A stretch of 16,188 nt of DNA from UBA6115 sp012514225 (GTDB taxonomy: Bacteria; Bacillota; Clostridia; Christensenellales; Aristaeellaceae), in assembly GCA_036756425.1 (NCBI GenBank), contig DAIOLC010000041.1, positions 1 through 16,188 on the forward strand, in the 5' to 3' direction. The position numbers were made by a program, and so were the translations under genes. Under the pieces are notes generated by a model. The model was given only the letters and a program-made list of their open reading frames with translations, did no database searches and had not been told where the DNA came from. This document shows positions 7,482 through 14,085 of the stretch, in pieces. Numbering within the stretch: the stretch's first letter is position 1; each line of letters opens with the position of its first letter.

Positions 7482-8546
7482 ATGATTTTACTGACAGGTG
7501 GAGCCGGTTTTTTGGGCGGGGCAGTTTTAACCCGCCTGCTGGCCAGGGGCGAGAAGGTTCGCGTGCTGGCCTTGCCAGGTGACCCGCTGGCCAGGGACCT
7601 GCCCGAACAAGCGGAGGTCTGTGCCGGCGACCTGCTCAACCCGGACGACCTGGACCGCTTCTTCGCGCTGCCCCCGGGAGAGCGCGCGACCCTTGTGCAT
7701 TGCGCCAGCCTGATTACGATGAGCATGGATTACGTGGAGAGGGTCCAAAGGGTCAACGTGGGCGGCACCCAGGCCCTCCTGGAAAGGTGCGGCGACCCGA
7801 AAATTGCGGGCCTGGTCTATGTTTCATCGGTTCATGCCATCCCGGAGCTGCCAATGGGGGAAACGATGCGGGAGCCCACACAGGTGCGACCGGACGGCGT
7901 CGTTGGCTTTTACGCGAACACCAAGGCCCAGGCGACCCGGCTGGTCATGGAGGCCCGGGAAAAGCACGGACTCAACGCCGGCATCGCCTACCCAGCCGGG
8001 CTCTGCGGGCCGGGCGACCGGGCGGGCGGCTTCCTCGGTCAGATGATAGCGGACTATTTCGCGGGCCGGATTCCGATGGGCGTGAAGGGCGGCTACAACT
8101 TTGTCGACGTGCGCGACGCGGCGGACGCGATTGTGGAGATGACCCTCCGGGGGCAAAAGGGCGAGGACTACGTGCTGGCGGGGGAGTATATCTCCATCAT
8201 GCAGATTCTGGAGACGCTTCACCGGCATTTCGGCGGGAAGAAGGTGACCGGCCGGTGCCCCCTGTGGCTAGCGCGGCTGGCGCAGCCTTTCCTGGCGGAA
8301 AGCTCCCGTCGGCGTGGGGTCAAGCCCATTTTCAGCCGGTACTCCCTGAAAACCATCCTGTCCAACAGCAGTTTCGATACCGGGAAAGCGCGGCGGGAAC
8401 TGGGATTTTCCCCGCGGAGCATCGAAGCGTCGCTGAAGGACACCGTGCTGTGGATGGCGGAAATGGGAATGGTTCAGCCGCCGGCGCCGCGCGCCGGGGA
8501 GGACGCGCGCCGCGGGAACGGAACCGAATGGGAAAATCGCGCTTGA
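7482..8546 (+). CDS. NAD(P)-dependent epimerase/reductase, extended SDR family
   Basis: This 354-residue protein begins MILLTGGAGFLGG, the Rossmann dinucleotide-binding motif TGxxGFxG of extended short-chain dehydrogenases. The catalytic triad is visible as Ser115/116 in YVSSVHA and Tyr144 and Lys148 in FYANTKAQ. The middle and C-terminal parts fit dihydroflavonol-reductase-like and nucleoside-diphosphate-sugar epimerase proteins, but the substrate cannot be told. The ATG at 7482 is preceded by GGGAG and starts directly at the first Rossmann strand, whereas earlier in-frame codons would add a tail without a ribosome site. The last 30 residues are polar and low in structure (AGEDARRGNGTEWENRA). 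The gene is divergent from a TetR-type regulator, a common pairing in which the regulator controls the enzyme. Its stop codon overlaps the -35 of the tRNA promoter. Confidence 0.88.
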   Translation: MILLTGGAGFLGGAVLTRLLARGEKVRVLALPGDPLARDLPEQAEVCAGDLLNPDDLDRFFALPPGERATLVHCASLITMSMDYVERVQRVNVGGTQALLERCGDPKIAGLVYVSSVHAIPELPMGETMREPTQVRPDGVVGFYANTKAQATRLVMEAREKHGLNAGIAYPAGLCGPGDRAGGFLGQMIADYFAGRIPMGVKGGYNFVDVRDAADAIVEMTLRGQKGEDYVLAGEYISIMQILETLHRHFGGKKVTGRCPLWLARLAQPFLAESSRRRGVKPIFSRYSLKTILSNSSFDTGKARRELGFSPRSIEASLKDTVLWMAEMGMVQPPAPRAGEDARRGNGTEWENRA

Positions 8547-8571
8547 CAGCGGGGACTGGACAGGGTATATT
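8543..8571 (+). promoter_or_regulatory. Strong promoter of the tRNA-Met pair
   Basis: TTGACA (8543-8548) and TATATT (8566-8571) are separated by exactly 17 bases, close to the full sigma-A consensus. The predicted start is near 8578, about 19 bases before the first tRNA. The -35 overlaps the stop codon of the epimerase gene (TGA at 8544-8546). This is the strength expected for stable RNA genes. Confidence 0.88.
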
Positions 8572-8596
8572 GAATTTCGCGCCGCAAGGCGACTGA

Positions 8597-8673
<77 letters not shown>

Positions 8674-8677
8674 ACAT

Positions 8678-8754
8678 GGCGGCGTAGCTCAGTTGGCTAG
8701 AGCATTCGGTTCATACCCGGAGTGTCGTTGGTTCGAATCCGACCGCCGCTACCA
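8678..8754 (+). tRNA. tRNA-Met (elongator, anticodon CAT)
   Basis: The cloverleaf is complete with encoded CCA, four bases after the initiator tRNA. The acceptor arms are GGCGGCG and CGCCGCT, the D arm is GCTC/GAGC, the anticodon loop is TTCATAC (CAT at 8712-8714) and the T arm is GTTGG-TTCGAAT-CCGAC. The loop TTCATAC and a paired first acceptor position point to elongator methionine rather than initiator or the lysidine-modified isoleucine tRNA. Confidence 0.93.
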
Positions 8755-8764
8755 TGAAAGAGAT

Positions 8765-8789
8765 ACCGCCCTCAAAGGGGCGGTTTTTT
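8765..8789 (+). terminator. Intrinsic terminator of the tRNA operon
   Basis: ACCGCCC (8765-8771) pairs with GGGCGGT (8778-8784) around a six-base loop, followed by a run of T residues to 8789. It lies 10 bases after the CCA end of the second tRNA, so the transcript holds only the two tRNAs. Confidence 0.93.
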
Positions 8790-9220
8790 ATGGTTTCGGA
8801 TTGCGTCCTCACGTATACGACAAGATGAATCGCGCCGCTTGAACAAAGGCCGTCGGCGCATTCGGACTGTCGCGTTTAACGATTGCGCAAGCCCGCCCTG
8901 AAACCGGCTCCTCTCTCAATGACGCGATCCAGAAACCCAGTGAAACCGTCTTCCTGTCAAAGCCCAGCTACAATGAAAGACCATTTCTAGTTTTCAGTCG
9001 AATAAAGAGAGTTGTATAAGGTGATGTAAGCTTTCCCCCGATGAGCCCTGATTTGCAGGGTATGAGCTCCTTCATGACGCTTATGGAGGAGGCGGTTAAA
9101 TAAATCTAACATTCAACATCGCAACAATCTTCTACAGCTTAGTCGTCCCAAAATCGCAGCGACGAATCAGTAAGGCATCGCTTCAGACAATGTGCATTGC
9201 GCGTTCGCAACAACAAGCGG
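8790..9220. other. Gene-poor stretch between tRNA terminator and sugar operon
   Basis: I see no supported gene in these 431 bases. The base composition is visibly less GC-rich than on either side, especially around 8970-9190. The longest short frames are a 41-codon minus-strand frame (8987-9112, starting MLDLFNRLLHKRHEG) and short plus-strand frames. None has a clear ribosome site or recognisable family. Small stems CCCTG/CAGGG (near 9048-9062) and TTGCG/CGCAA (9197-9210) are present, the latter just past the stop of the mutarotase gene but without a T-tract. It may be a decayed remnant or simple spacer. Confidence 0.45.
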
Positions 9221-9664
9221 TTACATGACGCCTTTTTGCAGGATGACGCAGCCGTAAGGCTTTATTTCGCTGGTGCAGACAGTGATATACGCGTTCGCCG
9301 CCTTCTCGTAAAACCGGGTGCGCTCGATTTCTCCCACGCAGGCGACGTCGTACCCGTTGTCCCCGACCGCCTTCTTCACGCCGTCCCAGACGGGCGAGCT
9401 TTTGAGCACGACGCCGGAATCCTTGTCGGGGACCATGTACTGGATGGGATACTTTTCATACTCCACATCCAGCGGCACCAGCTTCAGGATGGCGTCCAGC
9501 ATCTGGGGGACGCCCACGCCCTTGGCCTGGATGCTGACGGCCTGGGGCGATTTTGTGACCGGGGGGTAGAAATGATCCGCGATGACAATCAGGTCGCCAT
9601 GCCCGGTGTCCGCGAGCGCCTTGAGCAGATCGGAGCCGATGATGTCCGGGATACCTCTGAGCAT
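9221..9664 (-). CDS. FucU/RbsD-family sugar mutarotase (pyranase)
   Basis: This 147-residue protein matches FucU in length and motifs. The start MLRGIPDIIGSDLLKALADT is followed by GHGD with His22, the conserved acid-base region, and ADHFYP. The C-terminal motif has RFYEKAANAYITV with Tyr119 and PYGCVILQKGV with Tyr137. Family members catalyse interconversion of sugar anomers or of furanose and pyranose forms of fucose, ribose and similar sugars in the cytoplasm. It resembles FucU more than RbsD because of the N-terminal block and the RFYEKA motif. The ATG has AGGAGG eight bases upstream. It is the third gene of an operon with deoC and a ribokinase-like kinase, 25 bases after the kinase. The context suggests that it supplies the kinase with the reactive form of ribose or deoxyribose; that substrate is inference. 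Confidence 0.85.
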   Translation of the reverse strand: MLRGIPDIIGSDLLKALADTGHGDLIVIADHFYPPVTKSPQAVSIQAKGVGVPQMLDAILKLVPLDVEYEKYPIQYMVPDKDSGVVLKSSPVWDGVKKAVGDNGYDVACVGEIERTRFYEKAANAYITVCTSEIKPYGCVILQKGVM

Positions 9665-9689
9665 CGTTGATTCCTCCTGACCGATTTAT

Positions 9690-10616
9690 TTACGCGTGAC
9701 GGGCGAGGAAAGCGTCGATTTCCCCGCGCGTGGGCATCGAGGGCGTGGTGCCCAGCTTCTGCACGGACAGCGCCCCTACCGCGTTGGCAAAGCGCGCGGC
9801 GTCCAGCAGGCTCTTCCCCTCCGCCAGCGCGGCGACAAGCCCGCCGTTGAAGGCGTCGCCCGCGCCCGTCGTGTCGACGGCTTGGACCTTGAAGGCGGGG
9901 AGAATCTGCGAGCGGCCGTCCGCGTTGACGTAGACGCCCTGGGCGCCCAGGGTGATGAGCACGTTCTGCACGCCCTTGTCGAGGAACACGCGGGCAGCCT
10001 GATCGGCGCTCGCCAGGTCGCTCACACGCACCCCTGTCAGCGCTTCCGCCTCAACCTCGTTAGGGGTCACCAGGTAGGCGCCGCGCAAGAACTCGTCAGA
10101 CACAGGCTGGTAAGGGGCGGTGTTGATGATGACGCGCACGCCGTTGTCCTTGGCATATGCCGCGACCTGCTCGTTGGCGTCCTGGTTGACCTCGAGCTGC
10201 AAGAGCAAGTAGGCGGACTCGCGGATGCGCCGCTTGACCGCGGCGATGTCTTCTGCGCTGAATGTGGCACAGGCGCCGGGCACGATGATAATCATGTTCT
10301 GGCTGCTGTTCTCGTCCACCAGGATCAGCGCCGTGCCCGTCGCGTCATGATCGCTGAAGAACAGATAATTCCGGGGCATCCCCAGCGCGTCCATGGCTTC
10401 CAGCGCGACGTTCGCCATGCTGTCGCGGCCGAGTTTGGTCGCCATCGCGACGTCGGCGCCCGCCTTGTGGGCGGCGACCCCCTGATTGAATCCCTTGCCG
10501 CCCGGCCCTTCCCTGAACAGGCTGCCCCGGACCGTTTCGCCCGGAACGGGCAGATGGGGCGCCCTTGACATCAAATCCACAACGAAACTGCCGAAAACCG
10601 TGACCTTTTCTTTCAC
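9690..10616 (-). CDS. rbsK: Ribokinase-family (PfkB) sugar kinase, possibly deoxyribokinase
   Basis: This 308-residue protein has the PfkB fold signatures. The N-terminal substrate motif is GPGGKGFNQ (around residues 38-45), and the C-terminal ATP-binding motif is DTTGAGDAFNGG with catalytic base Asp254. Length and motifs fit ribokinase, which phosphorylates ribose at O5. The start is a GTG at 10614-10616 with AGGAGG upstream; no ATG is suitable. It lies between deoC and a FucU-type mutarotase. DeoC cleaves 2-deoxyribose-5-phosphate but not ribose-5-phosphate, so an unlinked ribokinase would have little reason to be in this operon. Deoxyribokinase activity (DeoK-like, known from Salmonella) is therefore a reasonable alternative. 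The family is secure; ribose versus deoxyribose is unresolved. Confidence 0.92.
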   Translation of the reverse strand: MKEKVTVFGSFVVDLMSRAPHLPVPGETVRGSLFREGPGGKGFNQGVAAHKAGADVAMATKLGRDSMANVALEAMDALGMPRNYLFFSDHDATGTALILVDENSSQNMIIIVPGACATFSAEDIAAVKRRIRESAYLLLQLEVNQDANEQVAAYAKDNGVRVIINTAPYQPVSDEFLRGAYLVTPNEVEAEALTGVRVSDLASADQAARVFLDKGVQNVLITLGAQGVYVNADGRSQILPAFKVQAVDTTGAGDAFNGGLVAALAEGKSLLDAARFANAVGALSVQKLGTTPSMPTRGEIDAFLARHA

Positions 10617-10652
10617 TTTCTATCCTCCTGCCTTTCCGCCGCGAAATAACCG

Positions 10653-10668
10653 GCGCCCGACCGGGCGC
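10653..10668 (-). other. Intercistronic hairpin between deoC and the kinase gene
   Basis: GCGCCCG (10653-10659) and CGGGCGC (10662-10668) form a seven-base perfect stem with almost no loop, immediately downstream of the deoC stop. On the minus strand it is followed by CGGTTATTT, not a real T-tract. It may protect the deoC 3' end or attenuate read-through into the kinase gene; it is not a convincing terminator. Confidence 0.4.
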
Positions 10669-10670
10669 GT

Positions 10671-11342
10671 TCAGTAACCCGCCTCCGACCGCCCTTCCTT
10701 GAGCAGCTTGACGATTCTGCTGGTCCCCAGGCGGCTGGCGCCCAGCGCGACGAAACGCCGCGCGTCCTCGAGGGTCGAGATGCCGCCGGCCGCTTTGATC
10801 CGGACGCCGGGAGCCACATGCCGGGCGAACAAGGCGACGTCCTCAAAGGTCGCTCCGCCGCCCGCAAAGCCGGTGGAAGTCTTGATGAAGTCGGCGCCCG
10901 CCTCGCCCACGACGCGGCACATCGTGATTTTCTCCTCTTCGGTCAGCAGGCAGGTTTCGACGATGACCTTTAAAACCCGCTGCCCCGCGGCCTTTTTCAG
11001 CTGCCGGATCTCGTCAAGGACCTCGCCGTGCCTTCCGGCCTTAAGCATCCCGATATTGATGACCATGTCAACCTCGTCCGCCCCCAGCGCAATTGCCTCT
11101 CGGGTTTCGGCGAGCTTGTTGGCGGTGGTCGTGTTCCCGTTCGGGAAACCGATCACCGTACAAACGGCCATCCTGCCGACCAAATAGTCGCTGGCTTGCG
11201 CCACGTAACAAGGGGGGATACAGACCGAGGCGGTTCTGAAAGCCAGCGCCTCGTCGCAGAGCGACCGGATCTCCTCCCAGGTTGCCGTTTGCTTGAGCAG
11301 CGTGTGGTCGACCAGGGCACAAAGCTCGTTGTTTGTCATCAT
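10671..11342 (-). CDS. deoC: Deoxyribose-phosphate aldolase
   Basis: This 223-residue protein is a standard DeoC, which splits 2-deoxyribose-5-phosphate into glyceraldehyde-3-phosphate and acetaldehyde. The Schiff-base lysine is Lys154 in FIKTSTGF, Asp92 in DEVDMVINIG matches the proton-relay aspartate, and Lys183 in RIKAAGGI is the second essential lysine. The N-terminal DHTLLK and the GFPNG motif are also typical. Two adjacent ATG codons (11337-11342) are possible starts; AAGGA lies close upstream, which slightly favours the second. It is the first gene of a leftward operon with a ribokinase-like gene (54 bases on) and a FucU-type gene. It is divergent from a LacI-family regulator, and a promoter with a long dyad lies upstream. 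No nucleoside phosphorylase or phosphopentomutase is in the window, so free deoxyribose rather than nucleosides may be the source. Confidence 0.95.
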   Translation of the reverse strand: MMTNNELCALVDHTLLKQTATWEEIRSLCDEALAFRTASVCIPPCYVAQASDYLVGRMAVCTVIGFPNGNTTTANKLAETREAIALGADEVDMVINIGMLKAGRHGEVLDEIRQLKKAAGQRVLKVIVETCLLTEEEKITMCRVVGEAGADFIKTSTGFAGGGATFEDVALFARHVAPGVRIKAAGGISTLEDARRFVALGASRLGTSRIVKLLKEGRSEAGY

Positions 11343-11470
11343 ATTCCTTTCCGTCGCCGGCGCTGTCCGGAACGCTTGCCAGGGGAGGCCGCCGCGCCTT
11401 CAGGAATCGGCATGCCTCCATTCATCATGGTCAATTTCATCCAAGACGCTGGGACGCCCCGGGTCTCCCC

Positions 11471-11501
11471 ATGTGTTCATTTGCAAACTATCAGAACACA
11501 T
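11471..11501. promoter_or_regulatory. Candidate operator dyad at the deoC promoter
   Basis: ATGTGTTC (11471-11478) and GAACACAT (11494-11501) are perfect eight-base inverted arms 15 bases apart. One arm falls between the -35 and -10 of the predicted deoC promoter and the other at the predicted start. A third GAACAC lies at 11524-11529, exactly 30 bases from the second arm, about three helical turns. The arrangement fits a repressor site, most simply for the divergent LacI-family protein, although typical LacI-family operators are shorter and more compact. Confidence 0.5.
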
Positions 11502-11513
11502 TTTCCATGTCAA
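11485..11513 (-). promoter_or_regulatory. Candidate promoter of the deoC operon
   Basis: On the minus strand a perfect -35 TTGACA (11508-11513) is followed after 17 bases by TAGTTT (11485-11490), a weak -10. The predicted start is near 11478, leaving a leader of about 136 bases. The weak -10 lies within the dyad 11471-11501. Confidence 0.5.
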
Positions 11514-11536
11514 GATGAAAATCGAACACTTTCTAC

Positions 11537-11563
11537 TTGCAAAATCATTTGTTTCATTATAAT
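11537..11563 (+). promoter_or_regulatory. Candidate promoter of the LacI-family gene
   Basis: A perfect -10 TATAAT (11558-11563) lies inside the ten-base palindrome CATTATAATG (11555-11564). The best -35 is TTGCAA (11537-11542), but the spacing of 15 is short. The start would be near 11570, about 98 bases before the GTG. Confidence 0.45.
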
Positions 11564-11625
11564 GTTTCAACATCAACGATGGATGCGCCAGGTTGGCGTT
11601 CAGCGCGATTCATCGATGCGGGCGG

Positions 11626-11650
11626 TCTCATTGGTATACGACGAATGAGA
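11626..11650 (+). promoter_or_regulatory. Dyad in the leader of the LacI-family gene
   Basis: TCTCATTGGT (11626-11635) and ACGAATGAGA (11641-11650) are inverted arms matching at nine of ten positions around ATACG. It ends five bases before the GGGAGG ribosome site. It could be an autoregulatory operator or an RNA hairpin in the leader. Confidence 0.45.
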
Positions 11651-11667
11651 TTGATGGGAGGCGCGGG

Positions 11668-12732
11668 GTGGGAAACAAGGATTCCATCGGAGATATCGCA
11701 GCGCTGGCGGGCGTATCGCCCACCACCGTGTCGCGCGTATTCAGCGGGAACGCCCGCGTCAGCGCCCGGACAAAGGACCGGGTGTTGGGCATCGCGCAGG
11801 AGCAAGGGTACCAACCGCGCCCGTACCGCAGGCGCGTATCCGCGGCCGCGCACGGCGCCGCCGTGGGCATGATTGTCCCCGATATCGAGAACCCCTTCTT
11901 CCACCAGATTATCCGGGCGATTGTCGAGGAACTGGACCAGCACGGCATCGAGCTGCTCATCTGCGATACCAACGAAATCCCCAACCGGGAAATCCGGCAT
12001 CTGAGCCTCCTGAAGCAATTCAACATCAACGGCATCATCATTGCCCCGACCTCGGAGAACGCAGAGTACAACGGCGCTTTCCTCAAGGAACTGCATGAGA
12101 AGGGCATGCCCATCGTGGTGCTGGATCGGGACGTGAAGGGAATCGGGCTCAGCGGCGTCTTTCAGAACAGCTATGACGCGTCCTTCAGCGCGGTCGATAC
12201 GCTCATCGCGCACGGGCACGAACGGATTGCCATCATCGGCGGCCCCATCACTTCCAAGCCGGGCCTGGACCGCATGGTCGGCTATATGGATGCGCTGAAG
12301 AAGCACGGCGTCGCCGTGCGGCAGGAATACATCCTCTACGGGGATTTCAAAACTGAAAGCGGCTACAAGCTGACCCGGCAGCTGCTGCGGGACCACGCCG
12401 AGGTCACCGCGGTCTTCGCGGCCAACAACCTGATGTCCGTCGGCTCGCTTCAGGCCATCCGGGAAGCGGGTCTATCCATACCGGAAGATATCGCCTTCAT
12501 CTCGTACGGCTCGCTTCAGCCCTTTGAAATCAGCCATTCGGGCGGAATCACCGAGCTCGCGGAGCCCACGGAACAGATGGGATACGAATGCGCCCACCTG
12601 ATGCTGGAGAAGATTTCCACCAAGCGAAAAGGGCAGCGCGTGGTCAAGCGAGTCAGTTTCGATACCACCCTGGTGCTGCGGGGCTCAGAAGCGTATCCGG
12701 TGAGGCGAAAGCCATCAGCAGAACAGGCATAA
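11668..12732 (+). CDS. LacI-family transcriptional regulator
   Basis: This 354-residue protein has the standard LacI/GalR layout. The N-terminal helix-turn-helix (about residues 5-28) reads SIGDIAALAGVSPTTVSRVF, followed by the hinge region near residue 50, then a periplasmic-binding-protein-like ligand domain from AVGMIVPDIENPFF (about 63) to the end. The ligand domain is expected to bind a sugar or phosphosugar. The GTG at 11668 was chosen because it places the helix-turn-helix at the usual distance from the N terminus and is preceded by GGGAGG six bases upstream; the longer open frame from 11593 adds unrelated residues. It is divergent from the deoC-kinase-mutarotase operon with candidate operators between, so it probably represses that operon in response to ribose, deoxyribose or a phosphate ester. 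The target is inferred from position; the family is certain. Confidence 0.92.
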   Translation: MGNKDSIGDIAALAGVSPTTVSRVFSGNARVSARTKDRVLGIAQEQGYQPRPYRRRVSAAAHGAAVGMIVPDIENPFFHQIIRAIVEELDQHGIELLICDTNEIPNREIRHLSLLKQFNINGIIIAPTSENAEYNGAFLKELHEKGMPIVVLDRDVKGIGLSGVFQNSYDASFSAVDTLIAHGHERIAIIGGPITSKPGLDRMVGYMDALKKHGVAVRQEYILYGDFKTESGYKLTRQLLRDHAEVTAVFAANNLMSVGSLQAIREAGLSIPEDIAFISYGSLQPFEISHSGGITELAEPTEQMGYECAHLMLEKISTKRKGQRVVKRVSFDTTLVLRGSEAYPVRRKPSAEQA

Positions 12733-13019
12733 ACGAATCGATAAATGGCGTCTGCCATTACTGCCGAAACGACTGTAAAAGCGAGTGCAGCGCTCAGTTT
12801 CTGTCCAATGCAATTCCCGGGCAATCAACGAACGGCGGAATCATGGGTTCCAGGCTATATCCGGGTTTATGTCTGCGGGATGTCGTTAATGCATTGGCTG
12901 AGAGGTCTGCTCACTTTGCATTACTCTGTACAGTACAGAACTTTGGCGCGCAGGTGAACGCGCCTTTTATGACAACCTCGTTCTCCTCGACATCTCCCAA
13001 CCAAATTCAGAATAAGCAA
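12733..13019. other. Intergenic stretch after the LacI-family gene
   Basis: No supported gene is visible in these 287 bases. A short plus-strand frame at 12745-12957 (70 codons, starting MASAITAETTVKAS) lacks a ribosome site and family features, so I do not call it. The stretch contains a perfect 15-base palindrome, TCTGTAC-A-GTACAGA (12925-12939), just before a hairpin that may terminate the LacI-family transcript. Composition is less GC-rich than in the neighbouring genes. Confidence 0.45.
12945..12968 (+). terminator. Possible terminator of the LacI-family gene
   Basis: GGCGCG (12945-12950) and CGCGCC (12959-12964) form a six-base stem with an eight-base loop, followed by TTTT. It is about 210 bases after the LacI-family stop, which is far, and the T-tract is short. 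Confidence 0.5.
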
Positions 13020-13048
13020 CCGCCGCCCGGCAAATCGCAGGGCGGCGG
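13011..13048 (-). terminator. Probable terminator of the FN3 protein gene
   Basis: CCGCCGCCC (13020-13028) and GGGCGGCGG (13040-13048) make a nine-base perfect GC stem with an 11-base loop. It begins 18 bases past the stop of the minus-strand gene at 13067. On the minus strand it is followed by TTGCTTATT, moderately T-rich, so termination is likely but not ideal. Confidence 0.65.
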
Positions 13049-13066
13049 CTTGAAAGGCAAAGGGGT

Positions 13067-13984
13067 TTACAGCGCTTTCATATAGCGGTAAGCGCTCAGG
13101 GGGCCGAAGTAATTGGTGGTATAGATGCGGCGGTAGGGCAGGATTTTGTAGTAGTAGTAGCGCCCCTTGACCAGGTTGGTGTCCGTGTAGGACAGGGCGG
13201 TCGTGGTATAAATCTTGGCATAGGCGCCTGTCGCGGTGGCGCTCCGGTAAATCTCAAAGCCGGACGCGCCAGCGGATCTCGCCCAGGTCAGGGTAATCCT
13301 GCCCTTTCCGGAAGCCTTGATGGTGCCGATGGTAGCCACTCCCATTGGCACCCCGGTTTTGTAAGCACTCATGCGGGTGACATCGTAGATTTTCCCGGCG
13401 TGAAGATTGTAGCCGATGACCTTGAAGAAATATCGGGTGCCGGCAACAAGGTAGGTTTTCGCGAACGATGTCCCGACAGTCTTGCCCGCATACAGATAAA
13501 CGCCGGTTGGAGTTGTGGAATAGTAAATTCTGTAGCCGTCTATGCCTGCAACAGGATTCCAGGTAATCCGAAGCGACGTGGCGTTGATGCCGGACACGCT
13601 GACGATGCCGGGCGCGGGAAGCGGCGCGACTGTGGTCACGATGCTTCTTTTGGAAATCTCCACGCCGTCTTTTTTGTCATACACGACCGCTACCGCATAG
13701 GTCGGCCCGGGGATCCGGGGGGTATAGGAATGCTGCAAGCCGCTGGTGAAGTTTCCGTTATACACCAGCATGCCGGACGTATACACCTTGATCCGGGTCT
13801 GATAGTCCCCGTTGGCCGGTGAAACGTTCAAGGTCCAGAAGAGCAAGTCTCCGACAGTCGCTTCGGTCCGATTGACAGTAATCCAGATACCGTTCGCAGC
13901 CATGTTCGCCGCCGGCGTAACCGCGGGCATCATGCCCAGCAGCAACAAGGCGCATAGGACGGCTGACAGCAGCCTCTTTTTCAT
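13067..13984 (-). CDS. Secreted protein with two fibronectin type III domains
   Basis: This 305-residue protein has a clear signal peptide: MKKRLLSAVLCALLLLGMMP followed by AVTPAA, with cleavage expected around residues 26-30. An N-terminal beta-rich region (about 31-120) is followed by two FN3-like domains at about 124-213 and 214-305. The two repeats align with each other: ITWNPVAGIDGYRIYYS and LTWARSAGASGFEIYRS, then TRYFFKVIGY and RYYYYKILPY. FN3 pairs of this kind are common in extracellular clostridial proteins and usually act as spacers or binding modules. No catalytic domain, sortase motif or lipobox is seen. The start at 13984 has GGGAGGGG upstream; an in-frame ATG at 14005 would add seven residues before the signal peptide. 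It has its own strong promoter and a terminator, so it may be transcribed alone. The function is unknown. Confidence 0.85.
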   Translation of the reverse strand: MKKRLLSAVLCALLLLGMMPAVTPAANMAANGIWITVNRTEATVGDLLFWTLNVSPANGDYQTRIKVYTSGMLVYNGNFTSGLQHSYTPRIPGPTYAVAVVYDKKDGVEISKRSIVTTVAPLPAPGIVSVSGINATSLRITWNPVAGIDGYRIYYSTTPTGVYLYAGKTVGTSFAKTYLVAGTRYFFKVIGYNLHAGKIYDVTRMSAYKTGVPMGVATIGTIKASGKGRITLTWARSAGASGFEIYRSATATGAYAKIYTTTALSYTDTNLVKGRYYYYKILPYRRIYTTNYFGPLSAYRYMKAL

Positions 13985-14056
13985 GGTCCCCTCCCATTCC
14001 GTCAAGTCCGGTCAGTAAATCGAGTCCTGTCCCGATCAGTATAATCTGCTCCCGTT

Positions 14057-14085
14057 ATCATAGGAGAAACGAAGCTGGCTGTCAA
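14057..14085 (-). promoter_or_regulatory. Promoter of the FN3 protein gene
   Basis: The minus strand reads TTGACA (14080-14085), 17 bases, TATGAT (14057-14062), close to consensus. The -35 immediately follows the stop codon of the upstream gene (14086-14088). The predicted start near 14050 gives a leader of about 65 bases. Confidence 0.82.

Noticed and set aside
8678..8754. Second CAT tRNA as tRNA-Ile2 (lysidine-modified)
   Set aside because: The anticodon loop TTCATAC and stem match elongator methionine tRNA; isoleucine-2 tRNA normally has the loop CTCATAA and a different acceptor.
11515..11532. Catabolite-responsive element (cre) near TGAAAATCGAACAC
   Set aside because: The symmetry around the central CG is poor and the spacing differs by one base from the cre consensus, so I do not call it.
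12745..12957. 70-codon plus-strand frame after the LacI-family gene
   Set aside because: It has no ribosome binding site, promoter or recognisable features, and overlaps a palindrome and a hairpin typical of non-coding DNA.
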